A DNA stretch of 64,000 bases from Chaetoceros tenuissimus (GCA_021927905.1 BLLK01000022.1:3348001-3412000), one strand, 5' to 3'; positions 10,703 through 20,949 are shown, counted from the first letter of the stretch. Notes: generated by a model not told the origin, from the sequence alone. Numbers and translations are program-made.

Positions 10703-11479
10703 ATGTCAACATCTGCTTTGACAGCATCAAAAATTGAAGCAAAAGCCGCCAAGCACTCTTTTGAGCACTCATATGTTCATGTTCATTCATCAACTTTGCA
10801 TACCATTCAGTGTCATTGCATCCTCTTTCCTATTCTAACCATGCCTGAATCTGATCTAACCCTTGTCGAGTCTTTGAAAAACTGCGGTTTTACTGGCGAC
10901 GAAGCAGCTGTTCAAGCTGAATCACTCTTGAGGAATAGAAATGGCCTCCTGTTTGAAACCAGCACTGGATCCCATTGCGATGAAACAGATTCTAATGACT
11001 CATATGATTCAATGGATGGACTGAATCTTGCAGCAATGATTGTTCGTCAAAACTCTGCAGCTTTGAACTGCGGTCTCTCTGACCACGAAGTAGCTGTTGA
11101 AGCTGAATCACTTGTAAGGAATAGAAATGTCCGCCTTTTTGATAGTGGTGGCAGGTCCGACAGTAGTGAGGATCTAAATGAAACAGATTCTGAGGACTCG
11201 TATGACGTGCTTGATCATATTGATCTAGGAGCAATGATTGCTCGACAAAACTCGGCGCAGTTGAATAGACAAGATGGACTCCAGCAAGATTGTGAAAAAG
11301 ATGAGACTTTGGAGGTTCATCGTCATTTCATTGAAAAAAAGTTGAAGGATACAAATAATGAATGGAGAGGTCCAGCGGATTGGGATGCTGACATGCATGC
11401 AAACTTTGAAAAGGAGGATAGAATCTCGGGGGATAAAGCGTACGAAATTGCAATTGAACTTGGTATGAACTCCTCATGA
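10703..11479 (+). CDS. Acidic protein with two internal ~80-residue repeats, unknown function
   Basis: The protein contains an internal duplication. Unit one starts at LKNCGFTGDEAAVQAESLLR and includes NDSYDSMDGLNLAAMIVRQN. Unit two starts at NCGLSDHEVAVEAESLVR and includes EDSYDVLDHIDLGAMIARQN. The C-terminal quarter is charged (EWRGPADWDADMHANFEKED). No signal peptide or membrane segment is convincing. The first 46 residues differ in composition, and a second ATG at 10841 (ctaaccATG) stands directly before the repeat part, so the real protein may start there (212 aa). The small helical repeats vaguely suggest a UBA-like fold, but I cannot support that. Single exon. Confidence 0.6.
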   Translation: MSTSALTASKIEAKAAKHSFEHSYVHVHSSTLHTIQCHCILFPILTMPESDLTLVESLKNCGFTGDEAAVQAESLLRNRNGLLFETSTGSHCDETDSNDSYDSMDGLNLAAMIVRQNSAALNCGLSDHEVAVEAESLVRNRNVRLFDSGGRSDSSEDLNETDSEDSYDVLDHIDLGAMIARQNSAQLNRQDGLQQDCEKDETLEVHRHFIEKKLKDTNNEWRGPADWDADMHANFEKEDRISGDKAYEIAIELGMNSS

Positions 11480-11635
11480 GCAATGAAATAATAGCCTAGG
11501 CAAATAGATTGTGTCATTGTTGTAAAATAAACCAATTTTCCATCCGCTGTTTCCTCAGTTTCTACATGCAACATTTACTATAACAAACACGAAATATTAT
11601 GATTATAATTTATAATATTATAAATAATATAGTAT

Positions 11636-13846
11636 TTACATTTGTGTTTTTCTCACTTCTTTCAATAACCCCATTGATCGAAGCATTCTTATTTTTGCCA
11701 TTGCTCTTTGTAAAATTTCTTGACGCTTTAGCTTTTGTTCCAAGAGGTCTAGTTCTTCTGTTCCTTCCATCTTTGGTTCATTAGAGTTACTAGCATATCC
11801 ACTTGGAAATCGTTTATGGACCCTTTCAATCATTTCACGTACCCCAGATGATTTCGGGTACCAGACATTCAAGCTTTTCTGTACATTTGGATCAGTGGAT
11901 GATAGCATTTTATCATACACCTTCTTCCATCCTTTATCGGCAAGGATCCACTTGGGGTTCAAAGGAAAGACGAAGCCATCGTCTAACTTTTCCATCATGA
12001 ATTCTTGTAGCTCGGATGGACTCATGTATTTGAATAAACGATTGTCGTTTCCATCCACTTCACCCCGATCTGCAACGACAAGTAACTTGTCATCAACTTC
12101 TTGTGGAAACTTGTAGTTGAAACATTCTGCGCCATGTCTTACAGCTCCATTTCTGTTATGTGCAAATCGTTCTACTGCTCCTTCCATGATGGCATATGAT
12201 TTCGGATCGCTAAAGCCGAATTGTGGCATGAGGATTTTACTTCTTTCATCAGCTTTTCTCATGGCTTCAAACCAACATGAAGACCATCTCTTTTCTTTAT
12301 TCTTTGGATTTTTGAGAATTTCTTCAATGCTTTCAATCATCCATTTCATGAGATCAACAATTTCAGTTGACATTGCTTCATCATAATTAACACCGCGAGT
12401 TCCAATGAGAAAACAGTCAAAGTCAGATGCCACTGGAACAACTGTATAATTTTCTTCATATGCAACTACCATTGTCTGTGGTCGGAGTGGTAGATCTTCA
12501 TCTAATTGATAGACAACAGGACGTGGACCATTACCTTTGTAATTTCGCATACATTCAAAATTCATGACATGAAAATTTGGATCAGAGGGTCTACCAGTCT
12601 CTAAATCTCCTTGACGAGTAAAATCTTGACGAAAGACACATGCTTCATATAGTACACGTTCCGGTACATCTAATCCAAATCCACATTCATTTCTTCTGTA
12701 AATTTTCCAATTTGTAACTTCCCATCTTACAACTTTCTTGAGTCTTTTCATTTCTTTTGCGACACGATTGAAATCTTTCAAAGCATCTTCTCGAAGTTGC
12801 TTGGATTTGTAGTAAATTATGATCCGTCCATCTTGTGATAGACCAAGTTTTCCAACATGTCGATGTCTTTTTTCATGAATCTGAATAAATGGAACAAGAC
12901 CGGATAATCTTCCACATTTGGCCGATTTACCTTTGACTTCGAGTCCTTTTCCTGTTGCTGCTCCTCTCATCATGAGTGAAATAGCTTCGGGACTGGTAGG
13001 TCTCCAAACTGAAAAACTGGCGGTTCTCCGAAATCCTCGGATGATATGCAAGGGAGCATCTGCCAATGGATTCGCAAGGGCACCACCTACCCTCGCCACT
13101 TCGGTAAAATAAACATGAATCTGTCTTCTCGGATCAAGTTCCAGAAAAGAATGTACCCAATTCACCAAACGTATATTTCGAGCAATAGCTTTGTTATATT
13201 CTTCCGAAGTACCATTGCTATTCCGTTTGGAAAAGATTTGAACTTGTTGCACTCTTGATTGAATGACATATTTCGAACACCAGTCCACAATTTTTTCTTG
13301 TAAAGTTTTCTCTTCGATAGATTTATAAGATGTGTCAATGTTGTGATTTTCAATGTATTGATTTCTTCGATCTTGAGCTTCTGTTTCACTTTCTGCGGAA
13401 AATAATGAATAGGCTGAATTCTCGTGATTGAGGTGTCTAGAATATTTCCTCACTAGTAAATCTTCACGGTTTACAGTTGAGGAAGAAGTCGGTCTACCTG
13501 AATCTAGTTCTGCTTTGGGGTTATCAGTAGATCTTGAAGAAGAAGCTGAGATTTCAATAGTACTTGTGGTACTGAAGCGAAGTTGATCCGCTTTGGGTAC
13601 ATTGACCTCATCGGCGAATGAGATCCTTCTCGTATGTTCTGTTTTACTTTCATCTTGTGGGTTATTTTGAGTAGAAGAATCCTTTATATTCCCGCTGCTA
13701 GGAGCATTCTCTCGCCTGCCTCGATGCATCGATTCTTGTCTAGGGGTTGCTAGATTTTCATCGTCGTCCATATCAGGATCATTTCCTCTCTGTTTAGAGG
13801 TGAACACTACAGATGACTTTGTGCAGCACTGAAAAGCAAACGACAT
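11636..13846 (-). CDS. Protein with a class II adenylyl cyclase-like (edema factor/CyaA/ExoY-type) domain
   Basis: 736 codons, single exon. Residues 1-180 are low-complexity and polar with RRISFADEV (75-81), an RVxF-like phosphatase-docking pattern. Residues 281-600 carry the ordered signature of class II nucleotidyl cyclases: WRPTSPEAISLMMRGAATGK then GLEVKGKS (Lys300, Lys307; Lys305 where the family has its catalytic His), SDFDCF (Asp475, Asp477, the two-metal DxD pair) and RHGAECFN (His571, Asn577, spacing of six as in the family). The C-terminus (696-725) is a predicted coiled coil. The known domain makes cAMP from ATP in bacterial effectors that are switched on in host cells. Here there is no signal peptide, so a cytosolic protein is likely. 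The substitution at Lys305 argues for altered or lost catalysis. Homology is my motif reading, not a search. Confidence 0.65.
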   Translation of the reverse strand: MSFAFQCCTKSSVVFTSKQRGNDPDMDDDENLATPRQESMHRGRRENAPSSGNIKDSSTQNNPQDESKTEHTRRISFADEVNVPKADQLRFSTTSTIEISASSSRSTDNPKAELDSGRPTSSSTVNREDLLVRKYSRHLNHENSAYSLFSAESETEAQDRRNQYIENHNIDTSYKSIEEKTLQEKIVDWCSKYVIQSRVQQVQIFSKRNSNGTSEEYNKAIARNIRLVNWVHSFLELDPRRQIHVYFTEVARVGGALANPLADAPLHIIRGFRRTASFSVWRPTSPEAISLMMRGAATGKGLEVKGKSAKCGRLSGLVPFIQIHEKRHRHVGKLGLSQDGRIIIYYKSKQLREDALKDFNRVAKEMKRLKKVVRWEVTNWKIYRRNECGFGLDVPERVLYEACVFRQDFTRQGDLETGRPSDPNFHVMNFECMRNYKGNGPRPVVYQLDEDLPLRPQTMVVAYEENYTVVPVASDFDCFLIGTRGVNYDEAMSTEIVDLMKWMIESIEEILKNPKNKEKRWSSCWFEAMRKADERSKILMPQFGFSDPKSYAIMEGAVERFAHNRNGAVRHGAECFNYKFPQEVDDKLLVVADRGEVDGNDNRLFKYMSPSELQEFMMEKLDDGFVFPLNPKWILADKGWKKVYDKMLSSTDPNVQKSLNVWYPKSSGVREMIERVHKRFPSGYASNSNEPKMEGTEELDLLEQKLKRQEILQRAMAKIRMLRSMGLLKEVRKTQM

Positions 13847-13949
13847 TGCTCTGTTATTATATATGTGTTCGTAGATCTAGTGTACTGTTTCGGTGGGAGT
13901 AATGAAAGAACTATTGAATCTGATGTGTGTTTGGGTATTTTCAACCATG
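13847..13949. promoter_or_regulatory. Short upstream region between the cyclase-like gene and the 164-bp repeat array
   Basis: About 100 bp separate the start codon at 13846 from the repeat array, so the array sits where the core promoter or proximal regulatory region of this minus-strand gene should be. No individual site can be assigned. Confidence 0.35.
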
Positions 13950-14664
13950 TGTATTTTCAAGCAGCAGCAGGCTGTGCTGCTCACCATGAGAGGATAAGAT
14001 GAATCTTCAGTCATCAATGATTTTGGTATTTGGTAGGATTAAAATGACATTTTGAAGATGATGTTTTCGGAGTAAAATGTAAAACATGAAACAATCCTGT
14101 AAAATGGGTAGTGTGTGTATTCAATTAGCAGCAGGCTGTGCTGCTCACCATGAGAGGATAAGATGAATCTTCAGTCATCAATGATTTTGGTATTTGGTAG
14201 GATTAAAATGACATTTTGAAGATGATGTTTTCGGAGTAAAATGTAAAACATGAAACAATCCTGTAAAATGGGTAGTGTGTGTATTCAATTAGCAGCAGGC
14301 TGTGCTGCTCACCATGAGAGGATAAGATGAATCTTCAGTCATCAATGATTTTGGTATTTGGTAGGATTAAAATGACATTTTGAAGATGATGTTTTCGGAG
14401 TAAAATGTAAAACATGAAACAATCCTGTAAAATGGGTAGTGTGTGTATTCAATTAGCAGCAGGCTGTGCTGCTCACCATGAGAGGATAAGATGAATCTTC
14501 AGTCATCAATGATTTTGGTATTTGGTAGGATTAAAATGACATTTTGAAGATGATGTTTTCGGAGTAAAATGTAAAACATGAAACAATCCTGTAAAATGGG
14601 TAGTGTGTGTATTCAATTAGCAGCAGGCTGTGCTGCTACCATGAGAGGATAAGATGAATCTTCG
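13950..14664. repeat. Tandem array of 164-bp repeats, four full units plus a partial
   Basis: The block AGCAGCAGGCTGTGCTGCT recurs with g at 13964, 14128, 14292, 14456 and 14620, exactly 164 bp apart. The four complete units look identical by eye; the fifth ends after about 45 bp at GATAAGATGAATCTTC. Each unit contains a hairpin (AGCAGC..GCTGCT) and a block ATGTTTTCGGAGTAAAATGT. A diverged single copy lies at 16742-16855. Identity between units means recent expansion or homogenisation. It is not a CRISPR: units are contiguous with no spacers. Confidence 0.95.
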
Positions 14665-15055
14665 ATGAAATGATTGTTGTACCAATATTACCAGCAGCAA
14701 TCCGATTTGAATCGAATGTTTTCTATGGAAAAATGTTTCATTTTCCCATGCATCAATTTGTCCTAATTAATAATAAAGCTCCGGAGAAATAAATCAAAGG
14801 GTGTTTGTTTTCATTTGATATGAAATAAGGAAAAAGTGTTTTAGTTGTTTAAGCTCAAGTGCGTAAGCAATAAAAGAAAAAAGGAAAGTGCTTGCAATCT
14901 GTTTTTGCTTACTAGCCTACACATTTTGCCTAGCTCTTCACAAAAGTAAAAAAACAAATATTCTAATCGACAAAGTGTTTGAGTAAATTCTGTAATTATT
15001 TTAAATAAAAAAATATTCACATCCATTGGGCTTATCCAATTCCAACTAATGATTT
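14665..15055. other. Intergenic; diverged duplicate of the region upstream of 17046
   Basis: No gene. 14850-15000 is alignable by eye with 16885-17035. Shared blocks include GTGCGTAAGCAA / GTACGTAAGCAA, TTGCAATC / ATGCAATC, ATTTTGCCTA and TTCTAATCGAC / TTCTAATCAAC. Confidence 0.5.
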
Positions 15056-16581
15056 CTACTTAACAATGCAAGTATCCATACTATCAGCAAGCTTTGGATT
15101 CAACTCAAATGCTCTTGAGTAGATTTTTTTGTAAAAAGGATGATCAATTTCCTTGTAATGACGTTGAAAGGTGAGACCTGGAATATCACTTACAAAACCA
15201 ACCTTTACAATACGCCCAATCTCTGCCATCAACCCGAATTCAGGATGGTCAGCATCCAACCAAAGAGGATCCTCAATGTTCCAGTCCATACGGCAGTGAT
15301 CGACTGAGTGCATGATGGACCCATAAAACAATGCATCGCCATAGCAATTTGGAAAGTATTTGTCCTTGACCTTACTAAATTCGTTCATAAAAAATGGTTT
15401 CAATTTGCAAAAGAAATTGATGAATTCGGAATACGGCATTAGGTCGTAAATATCTGGATGACAGGTAGAGTTCCAACCAACGCCATGATTTATGGAACCA
15501 ATCCAACCTTCCTCAAAATTTTTACTCAAAACGCCAATCATTTTCCAAAATGGAAAGAAAGTTGCAAAAGAGGTATATCCAAAGTAGTTGTAGATGACTG
15601 TTACCATTGCACTACGGAAAGGAATTGGATTCTTCTTTTTCTGCTCAGCTCCCAAATTAAGACCCCAGTTAGCATAGGAATGGAGCTTGACATGAAATGC
15701 AGAAATTGTGTAGTAAAATAGCAGAATCGATGTTTCACTTGCATTCAATTCTTTATCATCCAAAAAAGAAGAAACCATTTTCTTCTTGTTCAAGTCAACA
15801 TTTACTTGGAAAAGATCAGCAACGTGGAATGATCCATCCTTCATCACCATTGGGAAATCAGGGAAGGCAAAAGTAGCAATAAGGTCTCCGTTTTCGTCAG
15901 TTTTCTTTCCTTGGTAATGGATTGAAATAGCAGATTCTAGAACCAACTTAGCAGCGAGATCATCAGCATCGAGTTTCTTCGGAGTTAGACGACCACGTCT
16001 GTACAAGAAGTCGCGATAAACAAGTTTCGCAACACCTCCAAGCCAAAGAGCCAATGCATTTGGACCAACAGCAAGTTGAGACCACATGTATTGACCAAAG
16101 GACAAGTATTGATGATCCATGTTGAGACATGGAGAACGAGTCTCTTCATCTTCTGCATTTCCATATGTCACTCCTTCAGAATCTATGAGCCTTGCCGATT
16201 CAGAGGCTTCCTTGTCATCACTCCTATCATAACTGATCTTCCCTTCCTTAACCTCATCTGGAACATATTCCTCGATTCCTGCGAAAGTCTCCTGATGCTT
16301 GCTAGCTCTGTCGATAGTGATATGTTTGAATTCCTCACTAGATCTGAGTTTAGGAGGAGCTCCATTGGAAGGGCATCCATTCGCAGTTCTTGGCAAACGA
16401 CTCACTCCAAAGTTTTCTTCCTAGAGAATAAAATAATGAAGAAAGTTAGAAAGAGAAGATATTGCTAGTAGGGCAGTGGGCAGTGCGTAAGACTTACCCA
16501 AGTAACATAATTTGAGTATACAAAAGAACCGGTAAGTACAAATGCAATTACCAGTCCAACATCTACAGAGTCAAACGGCAT
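15056..16581 (-). CDS. Unknown protein with N-terminal membrane anchor (two exons)
   Basis: Exon 1 is 16498..16581 and encodes MPFDSVDVGLVIAFVLTGSF plus VYSNYVTW, a signal anchor or single transmembrane helix. The intron 16421..16497 starts GTAAGT and ends TCTCTAG. Exon 2 is 15056..16420 and enters in frame as EENFGVSRLPR. The total is about 482 residues. The N-terminal third is polar and acidic; the rest is rich in aromatic residues and His (LFYYTISAFHVKLHSYANWG, SINHGVGWNSTCHPDIYDL, IMHSVDHCRMDWN). It resembles an enzyme-like diatom family that I cannot name. The conserved His/Asp residues could bind metal, but that is inference. Confidence 0.75.
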
Positions 16582-16741
16582 CGTTCCAAATTATCTGTCA
16601 CAGTATCAGTACTCAGAGTTTTTGTAAGCAGTTTGTAATCAAAAGATACTTAAAAAACAGATGAGTGTATGCAACACGGGCTACAGAGCTACTACGGGAG
16701 GAAGCAATAATAAAGTTCAGTTCATAGCGTTTCAAGGGCCA

Positions 16742-17035
16742 CCAGTGCTGCTCACGATGACGAGTGTTGGCTAAACAAGAATCACATTCGATCATCAATT
16801 ATTTTGGTTGGATTACAATGTCAGAAAAAGATGTTTTCGGAGTAAAATATGAAAGTATCCATACAATTTCGTTCCAAGTTAATAAAGTACGTAAGCAAGA
16901 AAATAAAAAACAAAAATGCATGCAATCTTTTCTTCAGCGAAAATCCCTACTTGAACTTTTAGCCGCAAATTTTGCCTACTACCTATTAGCTCACAAGCAT
17001 GTAAATAATACACATTTTCTAATCAACGAACTGTT
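16742..17035. repeat. Diverged single copy of the 164-bp unit and its flank, in a divergent promoter
   Basis: 16742-16855 matches the array unit in order: TGCTGCTCAC, GATCATCAATTATTTTGGTT, GATTACAATGTCAG, then GATGTTTTCGGAGTAAAAT. 16885-17035 then matches 14850-15000. It lies between the divergent genes starting at 16581 (-) and 17046 (+), so the unit may be promoter DNA of a gene family. Confidence 0.65.
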
Positions 17036-17045
17036 CTAACTCGCA

Positions 17046-18446
17046 ATGACTATGAATCCTGATGAAAAGACCACCCTCTTTGGTAAAGGTCCAAGTAGGA
17101 GCAAAAGAGGGTTTTTCTCTCTTTCAACAAAAAAGTTTGTGAGGATTGGTGATGACAAACAACAAGGAAAGGAAGATATAATTCAACACACTCTTCATCA
17201 TTCTGTGCCATCAGATGAAATCTCCACTGCGTCATCAGAATATACCATGGAATCATTTCTACCTCATGAAAAATTCCATTCTGAAAGAAAGAAGATCCAG
17301 TGGAAAGAAAATCCAATTATTGAAGAGGAAGACGATGAAGAAGAGGAAGGAGATACAAAAACCCAAAGCAATCATGTTTCTCGTAGAGTTACATTTGCAG
17401 TCAATGATGATATGAATAATCATGAAGATAACATTTCTCCAAAACGTAGACTTTCTTCTGCTTTCGACAAAGCAAAAAGTATGCGAGTAACTGTTTCCAA
17501 CTTTGGGAAGATTTTTGTGAATCATTTATTTGGAACTGAGACTGAAGAAGAGAAGAAACGTCAGATGCGCATGAGTAAATTCATTCTCGTTGTAGACGAT
17601 GCATTTCATGAGGAAGAGGATGAAGAAGAGCAAGCATCAGTTGCTGTGGAAACAGCAAATCAAGGTCTTTTAGCCGAATTTATTGATGAAGTCAAAGCTG
17701 CTGAGTCTGCATTATGGTTTCTATGGAAGTTTCCAGAAAACAAAACGCAAGATCCAAATACATATCTACAGGCTGCAACAGAGGTTATTGCACTAACACT
17801 CGCGCTTTCATGGATTTTGACAATCATATTCAATCCAAGTGTCATTGCAAATAATCCATTGCTTGATAGACTTGAATACAACAATGTATGTGTTGGTTGG
17901 GATACTTTTCCTGCGAATATTGTTGGAGTTGTTGGAACTTCTATTGGAGTTCACCTTGGACTCAGATTTGTTCATCTCAATGCGTCTAGAACAAAGCTAT
18001 TGGGTGATAAGCTATCAGAAAGATCGAAAACTTATGGGCTCATAAGCAGCAAGGCTTTTGCTCTCGCGTTGGTTATGATGCCAATCATTTTTGCTGTACC
18101 ACCAACCATATCAGTATTTGCTCATTCTTTGCCATTTCTATTCTTTATAGTGGCAAGTGCGGCAGTGTTGCTTGGAAGATTCATCATGTTCCAAGATGAG
18201 TTGTCTCAAACCAGGGCAATTTACATTTGCATCTTCAGTTTTGTATCTTTTGTTTATCCGGCAGTTTTGTTATGCGAGTACAGATACTACGATGTGTATG
18301 GAGAGAAGAGCCCTTGGCCGGGAATGCTGACAATGACGATTGATTACAGTTGGTTTGCGCTTTTATCATTGATGCCTATCATGCTGCCAAAGGATATTGT
18401 TTTACTCAGAGATTACAAACTTGGCTATAGACCAAAGCAATTTTAA
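17046..18446 (+). CDS. Multi-pass membrane protein with long acidic N-terminus, unknown family
   Basis: 466 codons, single exon, starting MTMNPDEKTTLFGKG. Residues 1-235 are cytosolic-looking, with acidic runs (EEEDDEEEEGD, EEDEEEQ) and SRRVTFAV, an RVxF-like pattern also seen in the cyclase-like gene at 11636. Residues about 245-455 hold five or six hydrophobic segments: VIALTLALSWILTIIF, FPANIVGVVGTSIGVHLGL, ALALVMMPIIFAVPPTISVF, LPFLFFIVASAAVLLGRFI, IYICIFSFVSFVYPAVLL and YSWFALLSLMPIMLP. The C-terminal tail is short and basic. I do not recognise a transporter or channel signature. It is not related to the bestrophin at 55398. Confidence 0.75.
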   Translation: MTMNPDEKTTLFGKGPSRSKRGFFSLSTKKFVRIGDDKQQGKEDIIQHTLHHSVPSDEISTASSEYTMESFLPHEKFHSERKKIQWKENPIIEEEDDEEEEGDTKTQSNHVSRRVTFAVNDDMNNHEDNISPKRRLSSAFDKAKSMRVTVSNFGKIFVNHLFGTETEEEKKRQMRMSKFILVVDDAFHEEEDEEEQASVAVETANQGLLAEFIDEVKAAESALWFLWKFPENKTQDPNTYLQAATEVIALTLALSWILTIIFNPSVIANNPLLDRLEYNNVCVGWDTFPANIVGVVGTSIGVHLGLRFVHLNASRTKLLGDKLSERSKTYGLISSKAFALALVMMPIIFAVPPTISVFAHSLPFLFFIVASAAVLLGRFIMFQDELSQTRAIYICIFSFVSFVYPAVLLCEYRYYDVYGEKSPWPGMLTMTIDYSWFALLSLMPIMLPKDIVLLRDYKLGYRPKQF

Positions 18447-18815
18447 GTCAGCAAGGAATTCTAGCTAGCAGATTTAATCTACTCGTACATCGATAATACT
18501 ATGTAGCATAACGGAGCAGTCGATCGATAGTGCCAAATGATTTTGATTTGTAGGTTCTTCTTTATGTGATAAATTGGTAGATAAAATATCCTAAGCTATG
18601 TAAAAATTATACACGTTATAATATCAATGTTATTACTCGTATTTCAGGATGTAGAGATTGTTCTTTGAATCTTTTTAGTGTCTCTTCTTATGTAACGGGA
18701 CAGCTGTCTGGAACAGCCCGATCGATTTCATCTACGAGTTGGATCAGTAGTCTCCAAAGGAACCAAAATATTCACGTCAGTGAGTGTCATTTGGATTGGT
18801 ACAACGTGACTATCG
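18447..18815. other. Intergenic between convergent genes
   Basis: The 3' ends of 17046 (+) and 18816 (-) face each other here. AT-rich; nothing else recognised. Confidence 0.5.
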
Positions 18816-20532
18816 TCAAGTTGGAGATACAGACTGTTTTGCTTTTCCCTTCACAGCACTTTTCTCTATCAAAAGTTGAGCAATAGCGAATTGCCTTCCA
18901 TTCTCATGCTGGACATATTCTCTGATACATCTACGCAAGGAAGAGCGAGCAATGTAATGGCAAGAATGTATCAGAACTGGATCATAACCACGAACATATT
19001 TGTAGCTACCTCCACCTGCACCTGGTTCCATCTTTTCTAATTCATTTTCTATGCAGTATTGAATAGCTGACCAGTAACAAACTTCAAAATGAAGATTCTT
19101 GATGTCATCATATTCTGTAAGTGCTCCCCAATACCTTCCATAGAATATTCCATTCTCTACTATGTTGATTGTTCCAGCAATCACATCGTTCGCATCAAAG
19201 TTATCATTGTTGCCATTGACTGAGGATGACTCCTCCTTTTTGAATCTTGACCGAGGCTATATCTTCCTTTTGAAACCTCGCACACATAAACACCAAGTTA
19301 TTCACAAAATCGCTCTCAACCAACATTTCAAAGAATTCAAGTGTAAAATATAGATTTCCCCAAAACATTTTGTCAACTGTGCTTTTATATATCTCATACA
19401 TTTTCTCCACTAATCCAGGATACTCCAATATTTGCTTCCCTACAATAGCATCTACACGAATATTCTGATCCACCAGAACTTTGTTTCTTTCTCTTTTTAT
19501 TTTGATGCGCTTTTTGCTCTTGAAACAACTGAGGTAATCATCAAAGGAAATATATTTTTCATTTGTTTCTGGATTTTTATTCACCCAATGATACTGAAGC
19601 GTAGTCTTTCGTATATAGACTTGTCTAGTATACTTTGCAATTTGATTCATAACCGATTTGAAAACAGCTTTTGGCTTGTTCCTAGCTTTCAAAGCCCCAT
19701 CTTCAGTCGAAGTATCATGAGCAGTATCAACATTATTCGCTTCCACTTGCATCGGCTGTGAAAAGATTAATTCACCAGCTATATCTCTCGCTTCATCATC
19801 AGTCAAAAAGTTTATATGTGCACTTGACAATTTACTACTTTTGACAATGGAAATAATAATGTTTGCCACCAATTTTCGAAACTCCTTTGTAGCATCCATC
19901 GTTTCTTCTTTCTTACTATCCAATAGAGTCATGTCTTTTAACCGATCTCGAAAATCAGAATCCATCAATATCTTTTCCGAAGTTACAGGACTAAATGGCG
20001 ACCCTATTAAAATTTTAGGATAGTACGTAATCCCCTTTTGTTGTGCATAATCTGCCCATTCTGAATCAAAAATAAATTCTCCCATGCTATGAGATTTAAT
20101 GTACATTGGTATATATGCAGCCAAGGAACCCTTGACTTTGATCTGTAAATGACGAGGTAACCATCCTCGTTCGGGTGATACACACTGTGACGCTTCTAGT
20201 GCAGATAAGAATGCATGTTTGAGAAATGGTGCACTTGTTTGTCCTTCATATCGAGTTGATTTTGGAAGACAATTGTCCCATTCATGTGAAGGAATGAGGT
20301 TGATGTCTTGTATCAATGTATATTCGACTTCTTCATTGTTGAAATGTGAGGGTACTGCATTCAATTGAGAGCTTTCTCGATATTTATATTTGAACGTGGA
20401 ATAATCTTTCAAGGCAGGGGCCAAAGAGGAAGTGCTACTCTGAAGGTGAGCACGCTGCTCTTGTACCACAAAGCCAGATACTATATAGACATGAGCAAAG
20501 AACGAGCAAACCTGAATCAATGTCAGCCTCAT
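18816..20532 (-). CDS. FemAB-like GNAT acyltransferase (DUF482/PF04339 type), one frame break
   Basis: The N-terminal part (19204..20532) starts with a signal-like MRLTLIQVCSFFAHVYIVSG followed by FVV, compatible with diatom plastid import. Family blocks follow: SHEWDNCLPKS, FLKHAFLSALEAS, GWLPRHLQIKVKGSLAAYIP, EFIFDSEWADYAQ, YYPKILIGSPFSPVT, YHWVNKNP and KSKKRIKIKRERNKV. The C-terminal part, in another frame (18816..19184), supplies FYGRYWGALTEYDDIKNLHF, YWSAIQYCIENELEKMEPGA and YVRGYDPVLIHSCHYI. The break falls at a run of five T (19237-19241); one base fewer would make one frame. Related bacterial proteins are GNAT-fold acyltransferases of uncertain substrate. A homopolymer error or recent mutation is likely. 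Confidence 0.8.
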
Positions 20533-20584
20533 TGAAGCATCAGTTAAGGCCTATAGAATCGCCCAGACAGTTCTATTGTATTCG

Positions 20585-20945
20585 TAGCTTAGGATAGGAG
20601 AGAGGTGAGTTGAATATATATCAGTGTAACAAAAGTAAAGAAGAAAAGAAAGAATTTTTAGAGTTCCAAGTTCTTTCTGAATGTGCTCACGTCGGCACAA
20701 GTGAGAAGGCTCGTTACCTATTGTTCAAATGAATCATGATTTGAAATATTAATTTCATTTCATTTCCAAAACTAATAATAGAGATACAAACTGAGTACAA
20801 TGACCATTTTTTAATGAAAATAGTTTGCAATATATTTATAAAAATATATTAAATATATATTTCTGGCTAGGCTACCTATGAGGTGTTTTCGGAAAAGCCA
20901 TTCCGACAACTCAAAAAACAAAGCTGAATCTTTCAGAAATCGAAA
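20585..20945. repeat. Left copy of a ~350-bp direct duplication flanking the amidohydrolase gene
   Basis: It corresponds block by block to 22935-23275: GGAGAGAGGTGAGTT, GGCTCGTTACCTATTGTTCA, TTTCATTTCATTTCC, AGAGATACAA, AATGACCATTTT and AAAAGCCATTCCGACAACTC. Both copies are in the same orientation. This copy continues directly into the tail module at 20946-21030. The 20533-20949 interval has no gene. Confidence 0.8.
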
Positions 20946-20949
20946 AGAT

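Noticed and set aside
13950..14664. CRISPR-like direct repeats
   Set aside because: Units are 164 bp, contiguous and without variable spacers, in eukaryotic DNA; this is a tandem satellite.
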